This document shows, piece after piece, positions 31,060-43,623 of a stretch of 64,000 nt of DNA. A program made the translations under genes and the position numbers. The stretch is from Symsagittifera roscoffensis (taxonomy: Eukaryota > Xenacoelomorpha > Acoela > Convolutidae). Below the pieces are notes generated by a model, which made no database searches, had not been told where the DNA came from, and was given only the letters and a program-made list of their open reading frames with translations. The DNA lies in assembly GCF_963678635.1 (NCBI RefSeq), contig NC_087069.1, forward strand, positions 25,534,303 to 25,598,302. Direction: 5' to 3'. Each line of letters opens with the position of its first letter. The first letter of the stretch is position 1.

Positions 31060-33712
31060 AGAAGTTTCAGTATCAGTTGGTTTTCGATACCATTTGCATG
31101 TGATCTCTCTTTGTTGGTATACTTCAAAAATTATGTCCAAAAAGCTAATTCAATTTCCATCACTTTTTTTTGTAAAATGTTTTTTTATAACAATTAATTC
31201 ACTCTATGAAGTATTATATTTGATTCCCCTTTCACAGTACAAGTTATTTCATCTTCGTATCGTTCGAACAGTTTTTATATCTTGAGAATGCGTTAAAATT
31301 GTAAATTCAAACAAACGTTTTTTTGTACATTTTTGTGCATCTTCAGATTTTAAAAATTCTAAACTATCTGTACAAAATGATCAAAGATCATAAAAAGTGT
31401 CATACATATCATTATTCCAAAATATTAAAAATTCAACCAATCAAAACTTTAGAAATTTTACTGAAATTATGTAACAACTATTATGTAACAATTTTAAACA
31501 TTTTGTCACAAATTTCTTTTGAGTTTTCACCTTTTTTGTTTTTACAATTTCATTTTGTCGCTAATTTTCATGCTAACATGTAAGTTATTTCAAAAATTTA
31601 TTGTTTTAGCCAGAATTTTTCGATTCTGGAACTATAGCCTTAGTGTCAGCTCCCTACTTCTAAACACGTCGGGCGTGTTAATTGCCGGTCTTTCGTTCCT
31701 AATGTGCAGCGCATCTAGTGTGAGTAATTTGATGCTGCTGGCCGCCTGGTCGATTATTTTCCCTTTTAACTCAGACTTACCACTCTCACTACCACACTGC
31801 CTTATATGCTGTCCAACTTGGGTAACCTCTTTTCGGTGTTCCTCAATCCTTGTGGTGAGATGTCGGACCGTCTGGCCAACATAGATGGATTTGCACCCAC
31901 AACATTCAAGTCTGTACACCACTTCACTGGAGAAGGAGGATTTTAGAGAGGGTATTCAAGTTTTTATTTTCCTCGTCGTGAAAATTATCAGCGCATTGGT
32001 GATAACGCGCACTTTTTTTGCTAATGTCTGACTGTGATTCCCCCTATATTGGACCATCAAGATGGGTGGTGAATCACTGCTATAATCACAGGGCTTCTTT
32101 TTATCAGCCAAGTTCTTTTTCTTTTTGCCCTCCCTGGTGATCTTTTCAAGGGCACGGGATGCAACCAGCGACGACCAACTTTCTGGATATTGGTTATCCA
32201 ACCACTGCTCACGGTTGATTTTCATAACTTTATCATATTCTTCCCATGTTGATGTACTGCGGAAAAACCGGTGAACAGTTCCTTCAATCACGCTTCTCAT
32301 GTACTGAAGGGGGGCGCAGCTTCTAAAACTTGGTACTATGGAACCTGTGTCTGTTGGTTTTGATATTTTCCTGCTTTTGTCAATACTTATTTGTATATCC
32401 AAAAATGCCAATTTTTCGTTTGTGTTTGGTGTCTCTATTGTGAACTATAAATTTGGATGTAGTAAGTTTGCAGCCCGTAGCACTTTTTCAGGATCTCCCT
32501 GCACTGTTCTCACCATATCGTCAACGTGACGGAGAAGTTGTTTTTCTCTCTTATTGCGATGCATTTTCTACAGTACCAGACGGCTTTACTTATATTTTGA
32601 TACTCATCATCTGATATATCACCGCATTTTACGTAAAACCAGTTCAAACAGCATTCACATTCTACACCTTTTGACCCTTGCGTGACTTTCTTATTGCACT
32701 CGGGACATATTCCGTTAAAATCTTTCTCGGGCAAAAACATTTCGGGAATATCCCTCGAAAGTGCAGTTTCGTACTGCTTCAGTCAAAGATTTGCTAAAAT
32801 AACGGCAAGACATGCCCCCATTGCCAAACCATCTTTCTGAACGTACCATGTTTCCTTGCACTTGAAATGGACTTGACTAACTGCCATGTTCAATAGTCTC
32901 TTCATGGTTTTCCTATCAAATGATGGTGGTTCATCTTGCTCATACAGTTTTCTCAGAGATATGTGTATCACTTCTTTCAGTGGAACATGTGTATACAAAC
33001 TCTTCACATCTAGAGATATCAAACTTTCATTGGGCCCAAGATTAGTGAACGCTCAATAGCTGGTGCCTTTTCTGTTGTATCAAATTTCGTAAGGCAATCT
33101 CAAATGCTTCCGATACGGGAACGTTTGTGTACAAACTATTAACGTCTAGTGAAACAATCTGTTCATTTTCATCAAGAATTAGTTTTTTGAGTTTCCAGGA
33201 AAAAACTTTACAAAGGTTTTTCAAAAAGGTGGTCAAAAATTTGTTCATTTTATGCTAACTACTACCAACAATTGATAGAACCAGACGGAGTGGTGTTTCT
33301 TTTTATGTGCTTTAGTCAAGCCGTGAAAACTAGCGGGCTGAGCTCCGGTAATTCTGAGTTTTGAATAATTCTTGTCAATTACGAATTCTTGTTCCTTGTT
33401 CTTTCATTTCGAGTAGAGGAACATTGATACCTTTTTCTGCTTTCAATTTCAAATTTCTCCAGTAAGCAGTTCCAGTTCCTTAGCTTGGTGCAGTTCAAAG
33501 CATTGCTTCACCACCCCCTTGTAACGCTACTTCCGTTTGAAGACGACGTGTTTAAACTTGAATTACAAGGCAGCCTGTCTCGAGAAGTCTCTGGAAGATA
33601 ATTTGAAAGTATTTCCCTCTGACAGTAGACACTTGCTTTGAATCGGTGTTGACGTTTTTTAAACTAGCTGCACAAACCGTTAGGTTGCAAGCTTGGTGAT
33701 TCAAACGTTTTT
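31060..33712 (-). mobile_element. Penelope-like element copy A (RT with PHD finger, GIY-YIG nuclease)
   Basis: Minus strand. RT frames 33248-33042 and 33022-32783 show the doubled SLDVxSLYTxVP motif and QKDGLAMGACLAVILANL. Next comes a PHD-like zinc finger (32740-32510), then motif C as RHVDDM (shifted phase, about 32520), then thumb (FLDIQISI, SCAPLQYMRSVIEGTVH), then a C-terminal GIY-YIG nuclease (VYRLECCGCKSIYVGQT, 31922-31632). In-frame stops: TGA just after ILANL and a TGA where copy B has Cys (about 31953). The AT-rich 3' part is 31060-31631. The N-terminus is deleted relative to copy C. Confidence 0.85.
32510..32740 (-). pseudogene. PHD finger embedded in the Penelope RT (copy A)
   Basis: Cys pairs CPEC, CECC and CRKC, with WFYVKC in the place of the usual WFHxKC, and GDISDDEYQNIS between: a C4HC3 PHD finger in which the His is Tyr in this copy. 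It is in frame with motif B upstream and one base out of phase with motif C downstream, where an A-run differs. PHD fingers read histone tails in host proteins. Confidence 0.75.
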
Positions 33713-35588
33713 TCCAATTTGATCGCCAATTTGAAAGAAACACAGTCAAATGACTCAACACTAATAGTGGGAGACACAAATCTACCACAGATAGATTGGG
33801 AGATCATGAGTACATTAAAAGATGAAAATAGCGCTGAGTTCACCTTTATAGAGGCAATAAAAGACGCACTACTAACACAACATAACGAAGAGCCTACAAG
33901 GCTAACTGGCAGAGACAAGGCATCACTGCTCGATATTGTGATGTCAGATATAGTCTTAAACGATCTAGACATCACGTTAGAGGCGCCAATCGGAAAAAGT
34001 GACCATGTCCTTGTCAAGATAGATGTGCCAGTAAACAGGATTAAATCGAAATGTAAAAACCGCAGAAACTATGAAAAAGGAGACTACCACGGGATGAGAA
34101 ACCATCTAGCTGACCCAAAAGTTCAGTTAAATACATGAGAAAAACTAAAAAAACTGCATGAAAGAGTTAGTCAAAAAATCCGTGCCTTTAATTAAGATAC
34201 GCAGCAGTGGCAACCAAATGCCGCTAGCAGGGGCGGTGCGCATGAAGATAAGAGAAAAAATGAATGCCTGGAAAACATTCAAAAATTATCAAATAGCCGA
34301 CAATTTAACCAAACATAAAACCAAACGAAATGAAGTTAGATCTGCCACGCGATCGGAGGCACTCACACGAGGCAATGGACAATCATGAAAATGTCGACGT
34401 GATATACTTGGACTTCAAAAAAGCCTTCGATTCGGTACCGCACAAAAGACTAATCGGAGTTCTTAGACAGTATGGAGTAACTGGAAGAACCTTGAACTGG
34501 ATAACAGACTTTCTTTCGGGACGACAACAGAGAGTGGTAATCAACGATTCAAGATCCTCATGGCAGCCAGTAAATAGTGGGTTACCCCAGGGTTCAGTAC
34601 TCGATCCAGTTTTGTTTTTGATATACATCAACACAATGCCGGACGAAATAGCGTCAAAAATATACATACTTGCTGACGATGCGAAATTATACCGTCAAAT
34701 TGAAGACAAATTGGATGTAACACGCATACATGAAGATTTACAATCACTAGAAACTTGGTCAGGCCAAAGTCTTTTGTCCTTTTATATCGACAATTGTGTT
34801 CACATGACAATAGGAAACAAGAAACTGGATATGGAGAGGATTTATAAAATCAATGGCGAAAACATTAAAGAAGTGCAACTCGAAAAATACTTGGGTATCT
34901 GGCTTGACAACAAACTGACATTCGAAACACCCATCACTAAAAAAGCCAATAAGGCAAACGGCATGATAGTAGTAATTAAAAAAAGCTTCACTAAAGTCAC
35001 GAAACAAGTATTTTTAAACATCTACAAATGCTTGATACGGCAACACCTTGAATTTGCGAACTTAATATGGCACCCAAGACCGATCAAGCATCAAAAGATC
35101 TTGGAAAACGTACAAAGAAGAGCGACGCATCTGGTTAGATGTATGAAAATTCTATCCTATTACGAACGCCTCAAAGAACTGAATCTATCATTGCTGGAAT
35201 ACAGAAGGAAAAGAGGGACAATGATAGAAATGTATAAAATCTGCCATGGTTTGTATGATAGGACGGCCATTGCGAGACTATTCGAAGGAATGATAGGGAT
35301 TCTACAGGTAACGCATGTAAAATGGTAGTACGTAAAGCAAATCTAGAAATGCGAAAAAATTTCTTCACGATAAAGGCACCTCTCGACTGGATAATCTGCC
35401 ACAGGAAACAGTGCAAAGCAAGAATATCGACGAATTCAAGTGGGAACTGGACAAACATTGGAAAGCGATTGGAATTGACATGTACGAATTCGAACAGAGA
35501 TAGGAAAAAAACATTTGAAATGACCACAAGGGGCACTGCCTAATGGTCATAAGAACTTGACTTGACTTGACTTGACTTGACTTGACTT
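33713..35588 (+). mobile_element. LINE copy B with endonuclease end, internal deletion, (CTTGA)n tail
   Basis: 33719-34138 is the C-terminal half of the EEP endonuclease (LIVGDTNLPQIDW, SLLDIVMSD, IGKSDHVLV). The RT frame 34330-35328 has motifs A, B and C (LADDAK here). Against copy A it lacks about 650 bp; the junction is at about 34370 (CACACG/AGGCAATGG), fusing the pre-RT region to motif A. It keeps the segment around 35228-35295 that copy A lost. Tail repeats lie at about 35555-35588. Confidence 0.85.
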
Positions 35589-36540
35589 GTAAGCTACCTT
35601 ACACTCGCAGTTGCAGCAATCGTTTTGAGTTTTTCTTTCTATACCCATTCAAAATACGGTTTTACATCTGAGAACTCCCACGGAGGCATATGGCAATTTT
35701 GTAACACAACTGGAAACGATACGGAAACTGCAAAGATGTGGACGGTTAGTCTACTATTTTATTCAATAAATTTTTAGACAAGTGTTCATTTAAATTGTTC
35801 AACTTTTTGTTAGTCTACAATTTTTTTAAGAGCGAAGTAGAACACTAGCAAATAAATTGGTTTAAATACTTTTAAGTCAATAAAAAATTATTAAAATACA
35901 AAAGATTTGCTTTAACTAGCATTATCAGGTATCTACAACTAAAAGTCAAAGTATTCACAGTCAAAAAGAATTTTACAATCAAAATGATTAATGTTGAAGT
36001 GTATGAGTATCTAAGAATATTAAACAATTATTAAAACAATTTTTTTAAACCAATTTTCTCACCTTTATGAAATCATTTCTCAGGATAAACTAATAAATTT
36101 AGTCATTTTGCATGTTTCAAATTGAAAATAAAATTCGAATCCATCTCACATACCTAATGTCAGACTAATATTTTAGTATGACCTAACGGCTCCTGTTCTC
36201 ATCGCGCGTGTTCAGTTGTGGCTTGCGTTAACTTATATGGAGGGCCTCCGATGTTAATAATTTCTCAGCCTCATTGCTTTTGTCAATTACTCGCCAATCA
36301 AATGCCTTAGATTGTCCATACTTAAGAAAAAATGTCAGTTTGTCAATTTCCTCGCGACTGGGTTCAGCTTTTGCTTTCTGTGAAATTTTTTCACAATTTT
36401 TGATGTCCAGGATTACAGATTCAGGGTTTTTTGTCCAAAGTTCCTCATTAGTTTTTAACGCTTCGTCAAAATTGTTCCTTTTCCCGGTTCCTTCCTCAAT
36501 GCTTTTTTTTCCTGCGTGTTGTTCCTTCCTCAAATACAGT
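35589..36540 (-). pseudogene. Penelope-like element 3' fragment (family D, copy 2)
   Basis: The minus frame 36608-36228 includes KAFDWRVIDKSNEAEKLL then EALHIS, which matches the C-terminal end of a Penelope GIY-YIG nuclease. After the stop the sequence still reads as KPQLNTRD, the expected last motif. It is distinct from copies A-C. The AT-rich 3' untranslated part covers 35589-36170. Confidence 0.6.
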
Positions 36541-37735
36541 CTCAGTTTCAGTATCAGTTGGTTTTCGATACCATTTGCATGTGATCTCTCTTTGTTGGTA
36601 TACTTCAAAAATTATGTCCAAAAAGCTAATTCAATTTCTTTCACTTTTTGTTTGTAAATTGTGCTGTTATAACAATTATTTCACTCTATGAAGTACTATA
36701 TTTGATTCCCCTTTCACAGTACAAGTTATTTCATCTTCGTATCGTTCGAACAGTTTTTATATCTTGAGAATGCGTTAAAATTGTAAATTCAAACAAACGT
36801 TTTCGCACATTTTTGTGCATCTTCAGGTTTTAAAAATTCTAAACCATCTGTACAAAATGATCAAAGATCATAAAAAGTGTCATACACATCATTAGTCCAA
36901 AATTTTAAAAATTCAACCAATCAAAACTTTAGAAATTTTACTGAAATTATGTAACAACTATTATGTAACAATTTTAAACATTTTGTCACAAATTTCTTTT
37001 GAGTTTTCACCTTTTTTGTTTTTACAATTTCATTTTGTCGCTAATTTTCATGCTAACATGTAAGTTATTTCAAAAAGTTATTGTTTTAGCAAGAATTTTT
37101 CGATTCTGGAACTATAGCCTTAGTGTCAGCTCCCTACTTCTAAACACGTCGCGCGTGTTAATTGCCGGTCTTTCGTTCCTAATGTGCAGCGCCTCTAGTG
37201 TGAGTAATTTGATGCTGCTGGCCGCCTGGTCGATTATTTTCCCTTTAAACTCAGACTTACCACTCTCACTACCACACTGCCTTATATGCTGTCCAACTTG
37301 GGTAACCTCTTTTCGGTGTTCCTCAATCCTTGTGGTGAGATGTCGGACCGTCTGGCCAACATAGATGGATTTGCACCCACAACATTCAAGTCTGTACACC
37401 ACTTCTTTGGAGAAGGAGGATTTTAGAGAGGGCATACAAGTTTTTATTTTCCTCGTCGTGAAAATTATCAGCGCATTGGTGATAACGCGCACTTTTTTTG
37501 CTAATGTCTGACTGTGATTCCCCCTATATTGGACCATCAAGATGGGTGGTGAATCACTGCTATAATCACAGGGCTTCTTTTTATCAGCCAAGTTCTTTTT
37601 CTTTTTGCCCTCCATGGTGATCTTTTCAAGGGCACGGGATGCAACCAGCGACGACCAATTTTCTGGATATTGGTTATCCAACCACTGCTCACGGTTGATT
37701 TTCATAACTTTAACAGTATCAGTTTCAGTATCAGT
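36541..37735 (-). mobile_element. Penelope-like element copy B (thumb and GIY-YIG nuclease only)
   Basis: The minus frame 37798-37112 (228 aa) is intact from the thumb (INREQWLDNQYPENW) through IFTTRKIKTCMPSLK to the nuclease (VVYRLECCGCKSIYVGQT) and the terminal NERPAINTRDVFRSREL. The 5' end stops at about 37710 against the 3' end of copy C, at a CAGTATCAGTTTCAGTATCAG junction. The arrangement (partial copy beside a fuller copy, same strand) is the tandem pattern known for Penelope-like elements. Confidence 0.8.
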
Positions 37736-39158
37736 TGATTTTCGATACCACTTGTATGTGATCTCTCTTTGTTGGTATGCTTCAAAAATTATGTCCAAAA
37801 AGCTAATTCAGTTTCTTTCATTTTTTGTTTGTAAATTGTTATGTTGTACACAATTAATTCACTCTATGAAGTTTTATATTTGATTCCCCTTTCACAGTAC
37901 AAGTTATTTCGTCTTCGTATTGTTCGAACAGTTTTTATATTTTGAATGTGCGTTAAAATTGTAAATTCAAACAAACGTTTTCGCACATTTTTGTGCATCT
38001 TCAGGTTTTAAAAAATCTAAACTATCTGTACAAAATGATCAAAGATCATAAAAAGTGTCATACACATCATTTTTCCAAAATTTTAAAAAATCAACCAATC
38101 AAAACTTTACAAATTTTACTGAAATTATGTAACAACTATTATGTAACAATTTTAAACATTTTGTCACAAATTTCTGAGAGTTTTCACCTTTTCTGTTTTT
38201 ACAACTTAATTTTGTCGCTAATTTTCATGCTAACATGTAAGTTTTTTCAAAAATTTATTGTTTTAGCCAGAATTTTTCAATTCTGGAACTATAGCGTTAG
38301 TGTCAGCTCCCTACTTCTAAACTCGTCGCGCATGTTAATTGCCAGTCTTTCGTTCCTAATGTGCAGCGCCTCTAGTGTGAGTAATTTGATGCTGCTGGAC
38401 GCCTGGTCGATTATTTTCCCTTTAAACTCAGACTTACCACTCTCACTACCACACTACCTTATATGCTGTCCAACTTGGGTAACCTCTTTTCGGTGTTCCT
38501 CAATCCTTGTGGTGAGATGTCGGACCGTCTGGCCAACATAGATGGATTTGCACCCACAACATTCAAGTCTGTACACCACTTCACTGGAAGAGGAGGATTT
38601 TAGAGAGGGCATACAAGTTTTCTTTTTCCTTGTCGTGAATATCATCAGCGCATTGGTGATAACGCGCTCTTTTTTTGCTAATGTCTGACTGTGATTCCCC
38701 CTATATTGGACCATCAAGATGGGTGGTGAATCACGGCTATAATCACAGGGCTTCTTTTTCTCAGCCAAGTTCTTTTTCTTTTTGCCCTCCCTGATGATCT
38801 TTTCAATGGCACGGGATGCAACCAGCGACGACCAACTTTCCGGATATTGGTTATCCAACCACTGCTCACGGTTGATTTTCATAACTTTATCATATTCTTC
38901 CCATGTTGATGTACTGCGGAAAACCTGGTGAACAGTTCCTTCAATCACGCTTCTCTTGTACTGAAGGGGGGCGCAGCTTCTAAAACTTAGTACCTGTGTC
39001 TGTTGGTTTTGATATTTTCCTGCTTTTGTCAATACTTATTTGTATATTCAAAAATGCCAATTTTTCGTTTGTGTTTGGTGTCTCTATTGTGAACTATAAA
39101 TTTGGATGTAGTAAGTTTGCAGCCCGTAGCACTTTTTCAGGATCTCCGTGCACTGTTC

Positions 39159-39389
39159 TCACCATATCGTCAACGTAACGGAGAAGTTGTTTTTCTCTCT
39201 TATTGCGATGCATTTTCTACAGTACCAGACGGTTTTACTTTTATTTTGATACTCATCATCTGATATATCACCGCATTTTACGTAAAAACAGTTCAAACAG
39301 CATTCAGATTCTACACCTTTTGACCCTTGCGTGACTTTCTTATTGCACTCGGGACATATTCCGTTAAAATCTTTCTCGGGCAAAAACAT
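39159..39389 (-). pseudogene. PHD finger embedded in the Penelope RT (copy C)
   Basis: Second copy of the finger, differing from copy A at a few residues (SECC for CECC, so one zinc Cys is lost here; CFYVKC for WFYVKC). It lies between the ILANL segment of motif B and RYVDDM of motif C. Confidence 0.7.
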
Positions 39390-40052
39390 TTCGGGAATAT
39401 CCCTCGAAAGTGCAGTTTCGTACTGCTTCAGTCAAAGATTTGCTAAAATAACGGCAAGACATGCCCCCATTGCCAAACCATCTTTCTGAACGTACCATGT
39501 TTCCTTGCACTTGAAATGGACTTGACTAACTGCCATGTTCAATAGTCTCTTCATGGTTTTCCTATCAAATGATGGTGGTTCATCTTGCTCATACAGTTTT
39601 CTCAGAGATATGTGTATCACTTCTTTCAGTGGAACTTGTGTATACAAGCTCTTCACATCTAGAGATATCAAACTTTCATTGGGCCCAAGATTAGTGAACG
39701 CTCAATAGCTGGTGCCTTTTCTGTTGTATCAAATTTCGTAAGGCAATCTCAAATGCTTCCGATACGGGAACGTTTGTGTACAAACTATTAACGTCTAGTG
39801 AAACAATCTGTTCATTTTCATCAAGAAATAGTTTTTTGAGTTTCCAGTAAAAAAATTTTCAAAGGTTTTTCAAAAAGGTGCTCAAAAATTTGTTCAGTTT
39901 ATGCTAACTACTACCAACAATTGATAGAACCAGACGGAGTGGTGTTTCTTTTTTATGTGCTTTAGTCAAGCCGTATAAACTAGCGGGCTGAGCTCCGGTA
40001 ATTCTGAGTTTTGAATAATTCTTGTAATTACGAATTCTTGTTCCTTGTTCTT

Positions 40053-40739
40053 TCATTTCGAGTAGAGGACATTGATAACCTTTTCTGCTTTCAATTTCAA
40101 ATTACTAGCACATTTTTGATTTCCGTATATTGTTAGCGATCCTAACTTCTTGATGTTTTCTGCCGGTAGTTGCCTTTTCATTACACAAAACCCTTTGATT
40201 TCATCATAAAGAACTGCAAAATTAAATTTTCTTTCAAATATTTCACCACCCTTGAAAGTACACAATCAACTGGTGTTTTTCTGATGTTCTTTGCTTCCGA
40301 CAAATTTTGTATTTCAATGAATTTCAATGAACTTATCCTTAATCGGATGTTTTGGACCATATGGAAGAAACGTAACAACAAAACTTTGGCAACTGAATAA
40401 CATCTAACGTTTTTATCGCAGTGTCGGTCTTATGTAGAAGTTTTCCTTGAAAATTTAACAGTTTTAGCAATTTAGCGTTCATATTGTTTTTGTTTGTTAC
40501 AGTGATTGTGCTGAGTTTTTGACGTAAGCTGAGAACTACAGATGGCGGCCACTTTTTATCTTTTTTATTGATAAAATGATGTCAAATTTGCTCAACATTT
40601 TTAGTAGCTGAACCAAATTAGCTGTCGCCTTTCCCACATCATTTTCCTTTTTTTGAAAATTTAACAGAACTTGCTTAGAAAAATCATCAGTTTTTGGAAC
40701 ACGTAACTTGACGAAATCGGGAATTATATCATTATCCAA
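40053..40739 (-). pseudogene. N-terminal region of Penelope copy C
   Basis: Two minus-strand frames: 40739-40536 (IIPDFVKLRVPKTDDFSKQ, then helical) and 40265-40053 (basic helical). The first resembles the short conserved block before the RT in Poseidon/Neptune-type Penelope elements. No ATG start for the full protein can be chosen because the frame is broken. Confidence 0.5.
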
Positions 40740-41315
40740 GTTTTATCGTGAAAAAAAACTCAACAAATTCCCTTTTTACGTTTTTCTAAATTTTTCACGT
40801 ATTCCAAAGAGGTTGCCAGTCATCAGGTTTCTTTAGAAGTATGCATAACTATCTCCAAAATAGAATTGGCGCTGCAATTTGAGCCATGGTTTGAATGGTT
40901 ATCAGAGCTACCAACAACTACGTCAGTAAGTAACCGATTAGATTCCCTCGCCGGGCGCATTTGCGTTGCCTTCCTCTGCTTCTTACCTAGTTTAGGTTTT
41001 CCTCTACTTTTTGTCAGCAACTCTGACAAATTGCTTCTGCTTTTTCAGACGACGTCAAGGGTAAGCAGCTCCAGTTCCTTAGCTTGGTGCAGTTCACAGC
41101 ATTGCTTCACCACCCCCTTGTAATGCTACTTCCGTTTGAAGCCGACGTGTTTGAACTTGAATTAAAAGGCTGCCTGTCTCGAGAAGTCTCTGGAAGCTAA
41201 TTTGAAAGTATTTCCCTCTGACAGTAGACACTTGCTTCGAATCGGTGTTGACGTTTTTTAAACTAGCTGCACAAATCGTTCAGGTTGCAAGCACGGTGAT
41301 TCAAACGTTTTTTCC

Positions 41316-42059
41316 ATATGCTGTTGCTGATATTGTCAACTACTGTATCTCTTCTATGGTTCAAAGTTCTGCTCGATTCTATCAAACAACGGACATTTTT
41401 CATTTGGTTTTTGGCGTACTGACTTAAGTTTAGTCCAGGTATCGGTAATAATGTTTTGTAAAATTTTCTTCTTAGTTTCATAGGTAATGGTGTTTAGGGT
41501 ATGGAACAGGGAACTTACCGCTAGCAATTTCATTTTGTTCTACCATTTTAAAAACCATTTTTATTCTGCCTCTTGATGGGCTTTTAGTATTCATTGTAAA
41601 CTACAGGAGTTGTTTGAAATAGTTGAAAGTCAAGCAAATAACTAGCATTATCAAGTAGGTACAACTAAAAGTGACACTCTACAATTAAAAATATTTTTAC
41701 AACCCAAATAATAAAATTTAAAACTTATGAGTATCTAAAAAAATTACATAACTATTGAAACGATTTTTTGGAAATTTTGGTTTTTGGAGATATTTTTCAC
41801 GTTTTAAAATTTGTTTGTAGGGTTAATTTTATAAGTTTAGTAACTTTTTATGTTTCAAATCGAACAAAAAAAATCGAATCAAGTTGACATGCCTAGTTTA
41901 TGACTAGTTTTTATAGATGATCATCAGATTACGTTTGAGATGTGGACTTTTAGTCCAATATTTTTAAGAGACTAACCGTCCAAATCTAAATGAAAGCATC
42001 AAAATCGGAGTTGAGTATTTTATCAGAAAAATGATGCACAGAATGTGGAAACTGAACGT
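41316..42059. other. AT-rich spacer with a diverged Penelope 3' repeat
   Basis: 41640-41910 is a diverged third copy of the AT-rich sequence at 30430-30680 and 35915-36160 (shared ACTAGCATTATCA...TACAACTAAAAGT...GAGTATCTAA). No gene seen. A small hairpin (GGACTTTTAGTCC) lies at 41945-41957. Confidence 0.5.
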
Positions 42060-42640
42060 TTTACTAAAATTAAACAATACATGGCGGCGAAAACTGAATG
42101 CAATTATTTAGGTCTGAATCTTGATTTGAATCTTCAATTTCAATCTCGAACAAAAAGAAATAAAAAAAATGGCCCAAGGAAATAAAACGATAGATACTAT
42201 TGGACAGCAACTTCCCACATTGCTTTAATTTCAAGTGATTTAGTTAACGCAGCAAATTTTAGAGCAAATTAGTAAGTTTCGTTGATGTCTTTAAAAACGC
42301 AGTTGAGCAAGGTTTCCAAACGCACAATTTTTAGATCAAAATTTAATTATTCTGCCGCACTACGGAAAAGTAAATCATCTATCGGAATTGCGAAAAAATT
42401 GATTTGATTTGTCTTAAATATATATAATTGTATCCTACTAACAAAAATCAAGTTTTTACAAATGCATTGAGATTAGAGACAGAGATTTATAGTATAAATC
42501 ATTGAAAAAAGCAATATTTGATAAGCACTGTTCAACTGCATCTGCACAAAAAATTTTTTTTTTTCATGCGACGTCAGAAAAACGGGTTTCGTTGCCCAGT
42601 AAAAATATGGCGTGATTTCCGTTCTCAACTGTTGATTTAA
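42060..42640 (+). pseudogene. Decayed 3' relic of the 2A-LINE ORF2
   Basis: Aligns by eye with 4110-4800: GCAAT/ATATTTAGG, AAAATGGCCCAAGG, ACTATTGGACA/CAACT, then GATAAGCACTGTTCAACTGC and TGGCGTGATT at the end. Many frameshifts and stops. It shows the family has been in this genome for a long time. Confidence 0.75.
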
Positions 42641-43423
42641 AAAACATGTTCAATTTTGACAATCTTTTGTTCATTCTACGTTGTTTACATTTGTTTACGG
42701 AAGCTGGCGTAAAATTGACAAAAATAATGATTAAAACTTTTGAATTGTGTACCTTTAATTACTTGTTCTCACTCAAGTCAGCATGGTTTTGCCAAGAAAT
42801 CTTCAGTAGTCACGTACTAAGCTAACCGAGAAAACTCACAAAGCTCTCGAGAAAAATTCATCTGGCGAGGTCATTGTTGTTTCCACAGACCTTTAGAAGC
42901 CGTTCGGAAAACAACAACATGAACAACTTCTGAAAAACCTTCGTCAAATGGGAGGATAAATTCGTAAGGGGATAATTGGCTGAAACTTTGCAACAACTTA
43001 CAGGGCAAAATCAACTTTTTTGTGTAGATAACACATGTTCTAGTGTGCTGGGAGTGACTAATTGGTGTCTGACAGGGCTATCTACGAGGACTTGTTCCTT
43101 TTAGTATGTTTAAAAATGGGTAGTCGGATGTGTTATAAGTTTGCGACTCATAATTGTTTGTTCATGATCAAATTATTATCTCGATGAATAAAACACTGGT
43201 GGACAAAATTAAACGCAAATTCAGGCTTTAACTCACAAAAAATTCTAACATAAAAACCATTCTGGACAATCTCTACTTTTTACAGCGACCGACAGCAAAT
43301 TATCTGAAGTACCCTCTCTGAATGTCTCAGGTTTTAATTTAAAGCACTTACCACTTTTTCCGGGTCTGGAAATGCCAGTTTCCATAAGCCGAGAGAAGTT
43401 TTCAAAACGCGTAAAAATGTAAG
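42641..43423. other. Spacer with no supported gene
   Basis: Non-coding by inspection up to the assembly gap. No repeat pair, inverted repeat or coding frame stands out. Confidence 0.4.
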
Positions 43424-43623
43424 NNNNNNNNNNNNNNNNNNNNNNNNNNNNNNNNNNNNNNNNNNNNNNNNNNNNNNNNNNNNNNNNNNNNNNNNNNNNN
43501 NNNNNNNNNNNNNNNNNNNNNNNNNNNNNNNNNNNNNNNNNNNNNNNNNNNNNNNNNNNNNNNNNNNNNNNNNNNNNNNNNNNNNNNNNNNNNNNNNNNN
43601 NNNNNNNNNNNNNNNNNNNNNNN
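43424..43623. other. Assembly gap (200 N)
   Basis: A run of exactly 200 undetermined bases; probably a fixed-size placeholder, so the true distance is unknown. Confidence 0.95.

Larger units (their letters stand above)
37725..41315 (-). mobile_element. Penelope-like element copy C, longest copy
   Basis: Minus strand. The N-terminal region is at 40739-40053 (IIPDFVKLRVPKTDDF), with RT pieces 39900-39432. The PHD finger is at 39389-39159, and motif C reads RYVDDM (about 39172-39189), unlike RHVDDM in copy A. Thumb plus nuclease are at 39032-38454, with a stop after GQHIR. The AT-rich 3' part is 37725-38290. The stretch 41058-41315 matches 33459-33712 of copy A; the part between is deleted in A. 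Several frameshifts make it inactive. Confidence 0.8.

Noticed and set aside
32770-32790. TGA at the same place after ILANL in Penelope copies A and C, as possible selenocysteine
   Set aside because: The copies arose by duplication, no SECIS-like structure was seen, and an aromatic residue is expected there, so it is a shared nonsense mutation.
40800-40860. CTGATGA...GAAA on the minus strand as a hammerhead ribozyme of the Penelope element
   Set aside because: No complementary stem II or closing stems could be drawn; chance match.
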